A stretch of 64,000 bases of DNA from Isoetes taiwanensis (Eukaryota; Streptophyta; Lycopodiopsida; Isoetales; Isoetaceae). The stretch spans positions 8,744,934 through 8,808,933 of the forward strand of contig JAJEKV010000022.1 of the NCBI GenBank assembly GCA_021234155.1. The letters are read 5' to 3'. This document shows positions 23,366 to 33,892 of this stretch, in pieces (the first letter of the stretch is position 1; each line of letters opens with the position of its first letter). Position numbers and translations under genes: made by a program. The notes under the pieces are model-generated. The model did not search any database. It was not told the DNA's origin and was given only the letters and a program-made list of their open reading frames with translations.

Positions 23366-23719
23366 GACGCATCCTGGTCGCTCGATTTGTCGTGGATATT
23401 TTGGCTATTTTAATTATGTCCTAGGATAATTATTAAGTAGATTTTATTTCGTAATATATTACTCATAATTATGCCCGTACACGGTACCCTGACAATGTCA
23501 TCATTCAAGGCGCCTCCGCCTATCAACGTCCTCCACGTCAAACCCTAGCATGAAATGCACCCATCCGAAGGAATCACACCTGTTAGCGCCAAAATTTCCC
23601 TTTCTCTGTTTCCAAACATTCGTTTTCTCACAGGTTCATTCCGACGCCCCCTTCTTCTCAGCGCCCCCTTTTCTGCTAGCATCTGTTCTTGTCTTTTTGC
23701 TGCTTCAATCCCTTTCCAG

Positions 23720-24886
23720 ATGGCGCAGAGTCTTGAAACCTCGCTGGGCGAGAACTTTTAGGTTGAATCTTCTGCAAATTCGGCTTTTGTGTTCCCTGTG
23801 AACAATCCCTTGCAAGAAGAGTCTCTTGATTCGGAGGTGGACTTCCCTCCTGGTAAGGCTTTTGTAGGTGAGGGTTTTGGGACAGCTGCAGGCGCAGATG
23901 TGGAGCCGGAACCGGAATCTTCTGTTCGTTCTAAGCTCATTGTTGAAGCTTCTTGTATATTCCCAAATATTTGGGGGGTCGCAGACGAAAATTCTGTTCC
24001 AGTGCCTCCAGAACCCAAATTAGAGGATGTTGATTGCAAGGGTGCAGAAGCCAGCATAGAGTGCGAAATTGATTTATGCAGCGATGCCGTGGAAAATCCT
24101 CCTTGGAGAATGTCGAAAACATGGCAAAAGTTCCCAACTGGAAATTCGATACGGGTGATGGTCGGTGGTACTGCCAATTCAACAACTGTGATCGCAGTTA
24201 CTCCAAGAAGTGGGATTTGGAAATCCACAGGTTAGCCAAGCACAACATGATGCCAGCAGCAAATCGGGGAAGGAAACCAAATGCCCCTGAGTTAGCCAAG
24301 AAGAAGAGGGATTTTGAAATGGTGAAGCTGCAGCGGAGTGTAGATAAGGATTACCTGTGGCATCACAACATGAGACGGATTTTGGCAAGGGCCAGACGCA
24401 GGGCCGAAGCTATGGCAGAGGAGCAAATAGAGCATGGAATTCTTAAACTGGCAAATAAGGATGCTTGGGTCATTCAGCAGGTGGAGATAAGGCGGATGAT
24501 GGAGGAGAGTTTGGAGGATCAGAAGAGGGCAGTGATAAGAAATAACATTGCCGGAAGGTTCAATGTTACGGTTGAAGAGTTGAGGGCCGACATGTCTTTG
24601 GTTAGAGAGCAGGAACAGTCGCCCAATCGAGATGATTTCAAGATGGAAGTTTACAAGCGAAGGGGAATTTGCATCCCCCCCCCAAGAAAGCAAGCAAGCT
24701 CCCTGGGCCGAGCCTTCCAAAACACCGAGGAAAAAGAGGGGTGCAAATAAAACAGAGAATTGCATAGCTCCTAATCACATTGTTTTTGAGACGCCCAAAT
24801 TACATTCGTGGTCTCAAGCATGCTATTCAAACAGCCGATCTTCCGGACCCCTGTGCTTCGTCGGAAGAGAAAGGGACAATTATTGA
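23720..24886 (+). CDS. C2H2 zinc-finger protein, N-terminal part of a transposon-borne gene
   Basis: From the ATG at 23720 the frame reads MAQSLETSLGENF and then meets TAG (23759-23761). It continues in the same frame as an acidic segment to about 24120. A shift to the next frame leads to a C2H2 finger C-x4-C-x12-H-x4-H (CQFNNCDRSYSKKWDLEIHRLAKH, 24168-24242), then a long basic/acidic helix-rich part (RRILARARRRAEAMAEEQIE). A run of ten C at about 24674-24683 coincides with a further change of frame. The finger probably binds nucleic acid. The stop could be read as an unspliced acceptor (TTTTAG) or a true nonsense change. The downstream exons at 25003-26072 probably belong to the same gene. 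Confidence 0.5.
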
Positions 24887-24895
24887 GATTCCCAT

Positions 24896-24971
24896 GATGC
24901 ATAGATAGACTGGAGGCCACATTTCTTGATTCTGATGCATAGATAGACTGGAGGCCACATTTCTTGATTCT
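24896..24971. repeat. 38-bp tandem duplication
   Basis: GATGCATAGATAGACTGGAGG...TTCTTGATTCT occurs at 24896-24933 and again, identical, at 24934-24971. Identity suggests it is recent. It lies between the zinc-finger frame and the Ulp1-like exons. Confidence 0.95.
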
Positions 24972-25002
24972 GTTTTCGCTTACCAATCAGGGCTTGTTTC
25001 CA

Positions 25003-26072
25003 GGAATTGGACCTGTAATTTTACATTCAAGTATCCATTGACAATCTACAGCACCGCAATTCGGGTAGGGAAGAAATCGGCAGCATCTGAATTTCAGATC
25101 TATGGCAATTTTGCCCAGGATTTCATGACAGTGCTCGGTGTAGGAGACGATGTGGACTGCAGAATCAACGAGGAATGCGTTGGTGCCTATCTTCTGTAAG
25201 TTCAGAGTTGAGTTTTTTTTTGGGTTTCACAATATCATTCACTGACTGCACAATGCCCTTCACAGATCCTTAATACATGCCATCCCACAGAACAAGAGGT
25301 CCCAGCATGTTTTCATCCATCCGGCGGCCTTCGGCCTGTTCTTGCAAAACTGTTTGGAGGGTCAATTAGGTGTATATGAAATGTTCGGTAATCTAATCCC
25401 AACCAAACCTTTTAGCAGGCAGAATTGGCGGATGCAAAACGTCGGTTTCTACTACTTCCCAGTAATGAGCAGGTATACAATTCGATTTCGAATTCATAGG
25501 TAGGCAATTCGATTCCATACACTTGTTTTGCAGCAATCACGGGAGCCTGTTTATATTGGTATCCAACGAAGAGGCATGCCGGAGGCTTCAAATCCCGTGC
25601 CCAGTGGTGCTGCATTTAGATTCAATGGCGCCCATGCACTCCAACTTAAGATGTTTTGCCACTATGTAAGATGAATTGTACACCTTTCCTATCGAATTTG
25701 CCTTCCCTGATTGCTATGTTTTCCCACTTATAGTATCCAGCGGGTCCAGAATTCCTGGGCACGAAACGTTAGACGATGAATGGGCCAAGAATTTGTTTGC
25801 CTTTCTTCATACAACTCGAAAGCCTACTGCATGCAGATGTTCAGGTGGATCGAAGCCTTTGAAGGACAAGTTTGAGTTTGCTGAAGGGGATGACGACTTC
25901 GTGTTTCCCGTTGCCTGCTGCAAGGACGTAACAACCGGTCGAGCTAACTGGTCCGGCACCAAGGTATGCCATCTGCGCCTATTACTTCATGTTATTTTTT
26001 ATTTTTGCTGGATGTAACTCAGTGCATGCCATGCAGAGGAAGCGTTACGGTACCTACACCTCCACTGCCTAG
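25003..26072 (+). CDS. Ulp1-like (C48) peptidase-type exons of a transposon-borne gene
   Basis: Exons with clean GT-AG borders and matching phases: about 25003-25195, 25266-25472, 25534-25665, 25741-25963 and 26037-26072 (stop TAG). Joined, they contain VDCRINEECVGAYLL, then FIHPAAFGLFLQN, then YYFPVMSR-SNHGSLFILVSN and CPVVLHLDSM. This is the order of Ulp1/SENP peptidases: an N-terminal helix, FFxPV, a catalytic His before S-L (HW-S in the family, HGS here) and an Asp in HLDS. The usual Q...DCG with the catalytic Cys is not recognisable; the tail has ACRCSGG and ACCKDV instead, so it may be inactive or decayed. Ulp1-type genes carried by plant MULEs are established. Assignment here is from motifs only. 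Confidence 0.55.
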
Positions 26073-26449
26073 CTGCCGAGATTGAATGAAGCAGACACTG
26101 TTTTGTTTTATAGCAGGATCCTTTTGAGAATCACTGTCTGTTAAACCCTACTGTGCTTACACACCCATGAAGGGATTCCTAGTTTTTTTGTGTCACGGTT
26201 ATTTATAAATATGAACCGGGATTATGGCTGTTCAATCTGCAAGTTTCTTGCCTCCACTATCATGCATTAAAGTATCGCATTCCATGCATGCATTTCAATT
26301 GTATTTGCTTCCATGTTTCTGGTTGTGATTCCATACGAAGGATTCATGTGATTCCATAGGATAGTGTATACTTAGTGTATTTACAGTGTATTTCTGCATT
26401 GTGTAATTACAGAAAGCATTTACACATGTGAATTTTGAATTTATCCATG

Positions 26450-27075
26450 GAGTATAAACGTAATATACATGGGAGTATTTGTACTTTAAGTATTATACAT
26501 AGAGTATTGTCTACATGCTTAGAGTACTTCTATAAAGAGTATTTATATATTGTGTATTTGTACACAGAGTATTTATACTTATAGTATTTTGTACACTTGG
26601 TATTTATACACAGAGTATTTCTACATAGAGTACTTATACATAGACTATTTGTACTTAAAAGTATTCATACATTTTGTATTTGTATATAGAGTATTTATAC
26701 ATTGTATTTGTACACAGAGTATTTATATGTATAGTATTTTGCACATAGAGTATTTATACATCGAGTATTTATCTACTACCATTGACACAAATACATGGAG
26801 CATTTCAACATTGTACACTAAGTATTTATACACATGGTATTTATACACAGAGTATTTCTACATAGAGTACTTATACATGGACTATTTGTTCTTAAGAGTA
26901 TTCATACATTCTGTATTTGTACATAGAGTATTTATACATTGTGTATTTATACACAAAGTATCTATACATATAGTATTCTGTACATTGAGTATTCATCTTC
27001 AACCTTTGATTCTAATACATTCAACATTGTACATAGTGTATTTAAACATTGAATCCTTGTACATAGAATATTTAG
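26450..27075. repeat. 15-bp AT-rich satellite (GTATTTATACATAGA)n with higher-order copies
   Basis: Dozens of degenerate 15-bp units. A longer block recurs: GTATTTATACACAGAGTATT-starting stretches near 26598 and 26837 stay co-linear for over 150 bp, a higher-order repeat of about 240 bp. Because 15 is divisible by 3, it keeps an open frame encoding Tyr/Ile/Leu-rich repeats (26550-27173, 207 residues), which I regard as an artefact of the repeat. It separates the two convergent genes. Confidence 0.85.
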
Positions 27076-27080
27076 ACACA

Positions 27081-27185
27081 TGGTATTTGTGCAAAACTCA
27101 TCAAATTACAAACCATGGTATTTGTGCAAAACTCATCAAATTACAAACCATGGTATTTGTGCAATACTCATGATATTACAAACCA
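27081..27185. repeat. 35-bp tandem repeat, three copies
   Basis: TGGTATTTGTGCAAAACTCA... at 27081-27115, 27116-27150 (identical) and 27151-27185 (diverged). It ends right at the stop codon side of the MULE transposase gene. Confidence 0.95.
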
Positions 27186-27186
27186 T

Positions 27187-30100
27187 CTAAGCAAGGCTCT
27201 CCATTTCAACTTCCTTCCAACTCCGTTTCTTGTCCTTTGGCCCCCTCTTCCCTATTTCCAAGAGTGGCTTGATCCTTGCAAGGCTCGTTCCATATGCCTC
27301 TTCTTCCTCCAGCACTGACAAAGACGATATAGTTGTGTCAAAGGCCTCTTCGTCCATCCTCTCAAGCCTGGTGTCAACTTGTCTCATCATCACCTCTGTG
27401 GCTATGAGGAGGCTGGGATCCTTGGAGGCCCGCCCCATAACCCTGGCAACACACGATTCTAGTGAAGCCCTAGCTTCCTCTACGGTCAACCCAACTTTCT
27501 TCATAGGGAGAATGTCATCCTCTAGACTAACTATCTCTTCAGGTGAATCTCGACGGGTGACCCCAGGTGTACATGGGCGCAAGTGCTCCATGCCACCACT
27601 TGCATTTCCATAATCAGAACCTAGAACCTTCAAGAGGTCCTGCTCTCTGTAACTGTCCATTAGTTGGATAACCTTAACTTGATGCTTGCAAAGGTTCCCT
27701 TTGGCACCCCATGGGCAATCACAACTCGCCCAATTCCTATGTGCCCCACTCACAAAGTAGGGTTGGCGGTTGAGATCAAGAGTTTGGACATATGCCTCCC
27801 CTCCTCCAAGGTCTACAAACGTGACTGCATCATCCGGAATCTGCCTCGCCCCTTGAATAGCCGACTCTATAATTTTCTCTTGTGATGTGTTTATAACAAA
27901 ACCAGCCTCTTTCATCCCCTTGTGTGCTTGTAAATGAAACAATGTAGAGTGTTAGTGCACACGTAAATATACAAAATATGTTTTGCAAATTACCTTGAGT
28001 ATGTTGTGTGGGTCTCAACATCGTGGACAAGCATGTGTAGTAGCCAATCCATCCTCCTGCCCTTTAGTTGTGATTTGGAGATGCCCAGGCGCATCTTCAG
28101 TGTCTTGTGCCAAGCCTCTATTGCAGCATTGGTTTCTTGGTTTGGATGGGAAAAGATTCTTGTGGCCAACACCCATTCACATATGTTGCGAGTCCACTCT
28201 CGACTCATGTAGGAGGCCAATTTTGGATACTGCGGATACTTTCCTTTCAGGGTCTCCAACTTTCTCAAAGCTTCTACTTTAACAGCCTCATTGTAATCCT
28301 CTCCATAGTCATTGTTACCTGGGGGACACTTGATTCCATACATGATCTCACCCAATTCCTTAAACAATTGGTTCCTCATCTCCTTGTTCTTCACGTTCTT
28401 GCCTAACCACTTCAACTAGTATCTTCCATGGAAAAAATTAGTGGCTAAACTTAGCTAAATGGCGAAATTTTGGCCTTGTTTGGAAACAAATTGGCTAAAC
28501 TATGGCCCTTTTTGGGCTAAAAAAAATAAAATTTTAGCCAAGTCTATTTCGCGCCCCACCTCCATTTCGTCCGACTTTAGCTAATCGCAAGAAAGTGTAA
28601 CTGCCAAAATTTGGAAAGTTTAGCCAAAGCTTAGAAGCTTTTACGTCAAATTTTAGTGCACTTTAGCCAAATTATCCTATAGCCTTTATATTTACTATGG
28701 TTAGTTAATATTTAGGTCTTGAATTAGTGCAAAATAGTCAAAAGATAGAAGACCTTTTTGTTTTTAGATAATAGTTTAGCCAAATGTAAGAAAGTACATG
28801 TGGCAAAAATTAGAAAGTTTAGCTAAACATTAGAAGCTTTCACCTCAATTTTTGGCATACTTTAGCCAAGTCTATTTCACTACTTTGAATATAAAAGTTC
28901 CTTAATTTTTTCCATGGTATCTTCTCACATGCCAGATGCAAAGGTTCAAGCGTACGCTAGGGTAAACCTGAAGTGGAGAGAGATGCCACGTGCTCAAGAT
29001 GGTGTGCAAAATGAACCACTGAAAATTGCTATGGAAACATTGTTACCTTTTTAATTGCATGTATTTTGGCATCACAAGAATCGGTGATAAAGCATGCGGG
29101 CTTCCAGGTTGAGTCATGGCGTTCAACCCACACTTTCATGGCTTCTAGCCATCTTGCTATTGCATCTTTCTTCTGGGAGTTCATGATAATCCAAGCCAGA
29201 GGCATCCCATTGAAGTAGTCATCGAATCCAATGATAGTGAAGAGGTAGTACCTTTAATGTAAAATAACAACACAACTTAACAATGTTAGTAAGGAAGCTA
29301 AAATTTTATATGAGCTTTAAAATACAAGAGGAGCAACCCTACCTCATCTCGTTTATCTTGTAGGTGGAGTCAAGACACAATGCCCTATCCTTTCCAAATC
29401 TCAACAAGGCTCCCCTTTGGGTGGGAGTCATAACCCCCAATTGGGAGATGTCACCATGCTCATAGTGGAATACACTGTCAAGGTGTTGTTGCACCCACGT
29501 ATGAGTGCTTGTAGCTTCATCTTCATGCAACTTCCAAACATTTCGGGCCACTTCCTTTTCAATGTTGTAGATTTCATGCATACATGTCATCTCTCGAAAG
29601 CCCCTCCAACCCAAGTAGTTCCTTCTTCAAGCTCACTCTTTCTTGGTGATATTCATCACCATTCTAGGTGCAATGTAATGCAATAGCTTTTGTTTGATCC
29701 ATTCTCTCTTTTCAGCCGTGAGCCACGGAGCCAGCCTATACCTCAACCCTTTCTCAACAGCTAAAGCTTTACCGTGGCAAATTTCACCTTGTTGGTTCAC
29801 GTGATCCCATTTGTGGTAGGTAATTTGAGTGCAATCCGGAAGAAGGTAGAGCTGTCTCAAAGTGAAATGACATTGGCATCCCCTTCGAACACTCTCCCTC
29901 CTTTGAACCCTCCTCCTCCTTTGGCCTGGAGGAGGACGTCGATCTTCCAAAACATGGGTGTTCCCAGAATTGTCTTGGGACCCAAAACTACACCAATACC
30001 TTCTTTCCACCATTGAGGATGAATCAGCCATGCTTTTATTTCCATGTGTAATCTAAAAAATATATAGACAACAAGCTAGAGAACTGCATACCTTTTCAGA

Positions 30101-30693
30101 GACACATATGTCCGGATGCCTGGTTTTGATAGCCCCTTATTCATTTGAGAGCTTCTTATATAGAAGTTGCAGGGTGCATCCCCATTTTTTTGCTCCCCAG
30201 CAATGAAATCCGGCACCCGTGAGGTGGGAATATAAGAAACCCACACCAATTGAGTGCCTCCTCCATCCAGATCAGGACCCTGGTGCTCTAGAACCGTCCA
30301 GGGCAGCCGACTGTGGTCAAAATGCCCTTCTGCAGGGTTTGTTTGCCAAATCTCTGCTTGCACCTGCCACAGGAAACGTAATTAGAGTTTAGCCACAACA
30401 AAGAGATGGAACTGGATAGTGTTCCAGGCACTAGCCTCCTCAGTCTTCTCTTCGAGGTCCATGGCAAGCTCCGCTGAGAACTCCTGGCCGCTGTGATCGA
30501 GGAGTTCCAGGGCCAAACGAACGCAGGTGATTCCGTCCGATGGAATGCACAGACTTACATCCGCAAGCCGGACAAACTCACGACGCCACAATGCCGTCGA
30601 CCGGTTCCCGCCCACGGACCGGATGCATCCACCTATCGCTCCTGCGGAATCACCTGCATCGGAATCACCTGCATCACGGAGGAGTGATTCCAT
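27187..30693 (-). pseudogene. MULE (Mutator-like) transposase gene, multi-exon, decayed
   Basis: Exons on the - strand from the 5' end: start region 30382-30693; 30092-30363 (donor AAAAG|GTATGC); about 29343-30052; 29047-29251; 27994 to about 28415; and 27187 to about 27930. The N-terminal part has a zinc-ribbon-like GCQCHFTLRQLYLLPDC...CHG. The DDE core follows: ALCLDSTYKI (first Asp) joined across an intron to YYLFTIIGFDDYFNGMPLAW and then ACFITDSCDAKIHAI (second Asp). NQETNAAIEAWHKTLK lies further on, and the SWIM finger CDCPWGAKGNLCKH is in the last exon. This is the full MULE plan. Breaks: in-frame stops in KKE*A*RRNY near 29628-29637, a frame change near 29880, and a phase mismatch at the last intron. 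A MITE sits in the intron at 28426-28917. Confidence 0.8.
28420..28923. mobile_element. MITE with CCATGG-type inverted ends inside the MULE gene
   Basis: The element 28426-28917 (492 bp) starts CCATGGAAAAAATTAG and ends CTTAATTTTTTCCATGG, inverted copies. It is flanked by a 6-bp direct repeat TATCTT (28420-28425 and 28918-28923). Inside, TTAGCCAAA-type motifs repeat with a period near 200 bp. It carries no ORF. Confidence 0.7.
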
Positions 30694-31275
30694 CCTTCGG
30701 AATCACGGAGGAGTGATTCAATTCGATGGAATCACTAAACTGTGATTCCATCCCACGGAATAGCGCGGTTGTGATACCGTCGGGGGAAATGCATTCGTGA
30801 TGATTCCATCTCGAAGAATCTTCCACGACGCCACAATGGCCTTTGACCGGTTCCCGCCACGGACCGGATGCATCCACCTGTCGCTCCTGCGGAATCACCT
30901 GCATCGGAATCACCTGCATCACGGAGGAGTGATTCCATCCTGCGAAATCATGGAGGAGTGATTCCATCTGGCGGAATCACTCCGGAGTGATTCAATTCGA
31001 CGGAATCACTAAACTGTGATTCCGTCCCACGGAATAGCGCAGTTGTGATACCGTCGAGCGGAATGCATTCGTGGTGATCCCATCTCGAAGAATCTTACAT
31101 TTGTGATTCAACCGGGCAGAATCACATGGTTGTGATTCCATCTGGCGGAATAGCAATGTTGTGATTCTGTCTGGCGGGATACGTAAGTGGTGATTCCATC
31201 TCACGGAATCAGACGTTCGTGATTCCATCTGGCGGAATAGCATGGTTGTGATTCTGTCTGGTGGAATAACAAGGT
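30527..31275. repeat. Right palindromic minisatellite array (GTGATTCC/GGAATCAC)
   Basis: Same unit as the left array, for example GTGATTCCATCTGGCGGAAT at about 31133 and 31220. Part of it is a tandem duplication of about 245 bp (CGACGCCACA at 30581 and 30826). The putative first exon of the MULE gene reads out of this array (MESLLRDAGDSDAGDS...), so the array may hold its promoter and start. Confidence 0.8.
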
Positions 31276-31876
31276 TTTTCAAGATATTTTCTTAGCTGGG
31301 TATGTTAAGCCATGTAAATCTTATTTGAACTGGCTTTCATAAGGTTTCTTGCATATTAGCATATGCTCCAAATAGCTTTATGTAGTGAACTGTGTGCATG
31401 CTTTTGGCTAAAATTTATTTCGGTTATGCAAGGCAATTTTGAATCACATGCGACATGGCTTCACAAGGCACTTTAATTCAACTTGCTGCAGAAGTATTAC
31501 ATTATTTGGGGCACCATCAACGAGTTAGATTGGAACTATAGGTGGCCATCTATTTCAACAACTAGCAAACAACAGGTGTGCATTACTACAATACATTTTT
31601 CTAGCAAAAAGTAGTAGTTCAAAAAGTAGTAGTCAATATTTTTGCATGTCTCTAGACTTTTCAAGTTTGCTCAGTTAAACTATTTACTTGGTTGTTTGAA
31701 CAAGTTTAGAGTTTATCAAGACATATTACCATGGTCAATAGATTTTATACATATATCTATGTCCTGCTCATGATAAACATAGTTTAAGATGGTTTATCAG
31801 TCTTCTTAGATTAATTGGGGGTTCTCCACATATATAAAACATGTTATTTATACAGGTCAATGGTGACATAATTAAC
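31276..31876. other. Intergenic DNA
   Basis: AT-rich, no gene or repeat recognised. Confidence 0.5.
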
Positions 31877-33490
31877 GTTCATTTCTAAGTTGCTCAAGTT
31901 GCCTTTATGACAATTTTGTTGATGACATATGTCTGGACATATCTTATATTGCTGTACAATTTTGGCTTTTACAATATGATGGTCATTGATATAATTTTAG
32001 GAGGTCTTTTTCAGGACCAGATTCAGAGTATAATTAGACAAAAACCCAAGAACCGGCAAACAACTGAACTCCAGCAAATACGCACATCACTACAATTAGT
32101 GTAATGACATCCCCCAAATCAAAATACACAACAAATGTAACGTTCCTAACCGACATGCCCTTAACCAACTGGGCAAAACCGTCTAGACATTTATGAGTAG
32201 TCGCTTCTACCCATTTATGCCGGTGTCTTGGGAATGCCCCACAGGCACATTCAAGGATCGAATACTCGAGAGGTCTACCATGGGCCCATTACAGTCTCTC
32301 CCACTAGAACTATGCTCGTCCTTGAGCATCCAAAGCTATGCCATGTCTATGTCATAGCATGTCACAATGATTACCAAGTCTTTGCAAGTTACCCATGCAT
32401 ATAGGCACCCATGGAGACTTGAACTCGAGACCTGCTCTGATACCAACTGTAACGTTCTTAACCGACATGCCCTTAACCAACGGGGCAAAACCGTCTAGAC
32501 ATTTATGAGTAGTCACTTCTAGCCATTTATGCCAGTGCCTCAGGAATGCCCCACAGGCACAATCAAGTATCGAATACTCGAGCGGTCTACCATGGGCCCG
32601 TTACAACAAAAGAAAAAAAAAACTTCTCATGTACAACATAAAAGACAACTTCTACCATTAACTAGAAGACAAAAAAAGAAACAGATGCAATGTGAAACAT
32701 AAACTAAAGCTCGATCCCTAATGATGTCTATTTTAAAGAACAACATTGTCCACATTTGACCATAGCCCCCTCCCTCCCTCCCTCCCTTCCATCCAGCCTC
32801 CCTCCCTCTCAAATGACAACTTATTAGATTGCATTGGTTTAACGTTTAAGGTTGATGGCTTATCATATTATGAGTCATAGGACAATCTCCACTAGGAATA
32901 GATTGTGCAATGAAACTTGATTGATTGTGCAAAAATTGGGAAGATGACACTTGATGCAATGATATTGAGTGTTTGAGATCATGTTTTCATATCATGTATT
33001 ACCTTATCTATATGTTTTACTAGATGTATTTTCACATTCAATTTTTACTTCAAAGCAAGAAGATTGGGACGTTGACCATCCATACCCCCAAAAAAAAACA
33101 AACACAAGCATCAACGTTTGTCACTGCAGATAATGGCTAGCATTTTCGAGCACCCTTACTATGAGATACTATGAAGTCACATACACAAACATACCCACAT
33201 ACACCTTTCCCCTCCCATTTCATACAAACACACATATACACACATCCAATTTTCTACTGCACTCCAAGCCCAATTGCGTTGACTAGGTGGTTGATCTACG
33301 ATCTTTTATATAACAATATACTATCACAAGCACTGAACAATACCTTAGACTCCATGTAGTCTATTATATCTACCCATTCTATTCACCACTATGTTAGTAC
33401 CCATTCCATGTGCATACTGCTAATGCAATGCATCCATTAAATGCTTTACACTTTGGGCAATACCCACATAATATCTACAAACACAGCTCA
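31877..33490. repeat. Segmental duplication copy 1 (contains the TRIM)
   Basis: Starts TCATTTCTAAGTTGCTCAAG and stays co-linear with 33893-34928 to the ATCTACAAACACAGCT end. It carries a 470-bp TRIM that copy 2 lacks. It also has a (CCCT)n tract at about 32765-32812 and a few tens of bases (about 33205-33275) absent from copy 2. Confidence 0.85.
32131..32610 (-). mobile_element. TRIM: miniature LTR retrotransposon with intact ends and target duplication
   Basis: Two 158-bp LTRs (32136-32293 and 32448-32605) start TGTAACG and end CATTACA/CGTTACA on + and flank only 154 bp. On the - strand the 5' LTR end ACGTTACA is followed after one base by TTGGTATCAGAGC, the classic initiator-Met-tRNA primer-binding site. 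The purine-rich AGTGGGAGAGAC precedes the other LTR as polypurine tract. A perfect 5-bp duplication ACAAA lies at 32131-32135 and 32606-32610. It has no coding capacity and depends on another element's proteins. The homologous position in copy 2 (about 34150) is empty. Confidence 0.93.
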
Positions 33491-33892
33491 TAAATACAAT
33501 CCCCTGCTCTATTGTCTTTCTATTATGATCACAAACAGTAAAAGGCTTATAAAAGCATTTCTATTTATGCAAACTTCCCCAAGACATCCAGCATACTAAC
33601 TATACATAATACATCAGACCAAATTTATGCTTTGCTGGCACCATCTAGCAACCAAAGGCAGATACAAGGAATGGAAAATGCAAAGAAATCATCAAATCTT
33701 CTAAATCCCTCTTCAAGAAAACTCACTTAACCCAATTTGGATCAGGTTCACAATGGTCCAAGCGGTCCCTATCGAGCAACCAAAGGCACGTACAAGGAAG
33801 CTTGCTGTAGTTTTTTTTGGTTTTATTGAGACGCCTGGATGGGTCATTCATTTCTATGTGATTTGCCTCTACTGGTTTTGAGAAATGCGTAT
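33491..33892. other. Spacer between the duplicated segments
   Basis: No gene seen. GAGCAACCAAAGGCA-type words occur twice (near 33650 and 33775). Confidence 0.4.

Larger units (their letters stand above)
22750..31275. mobile_element. Possible composite Mutator-like element bounded by palindromic repeat arrays
   Basis: Two arrays of the same degenerate palindromic unit (22750-23365 and 30527-31275) bracket a C2H2/Ulp1-like gene on + and a MULE transposase on -, which converge. Plant MULEs that carry Ulp1-like peptidase genes are known (Kaonashi type), and MULE ends often hold subterminal repeats. The outer edges show only weak similarity (GAAAATATTTTTACCCC at 22767 against the reverse complement of 31270-31292), and I found no 9-bp target duplication. 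The claim of one element rests on the bracketing and on gene content. Confidence 0.4.

Noticed and set aside
26550-27173. 207-codon ORF rich in Tyr, Ile and Leu
   Set aside because: It is the translation of a 15-bp satellite whose period is a multiple of three; no start context or domain supports a gene.
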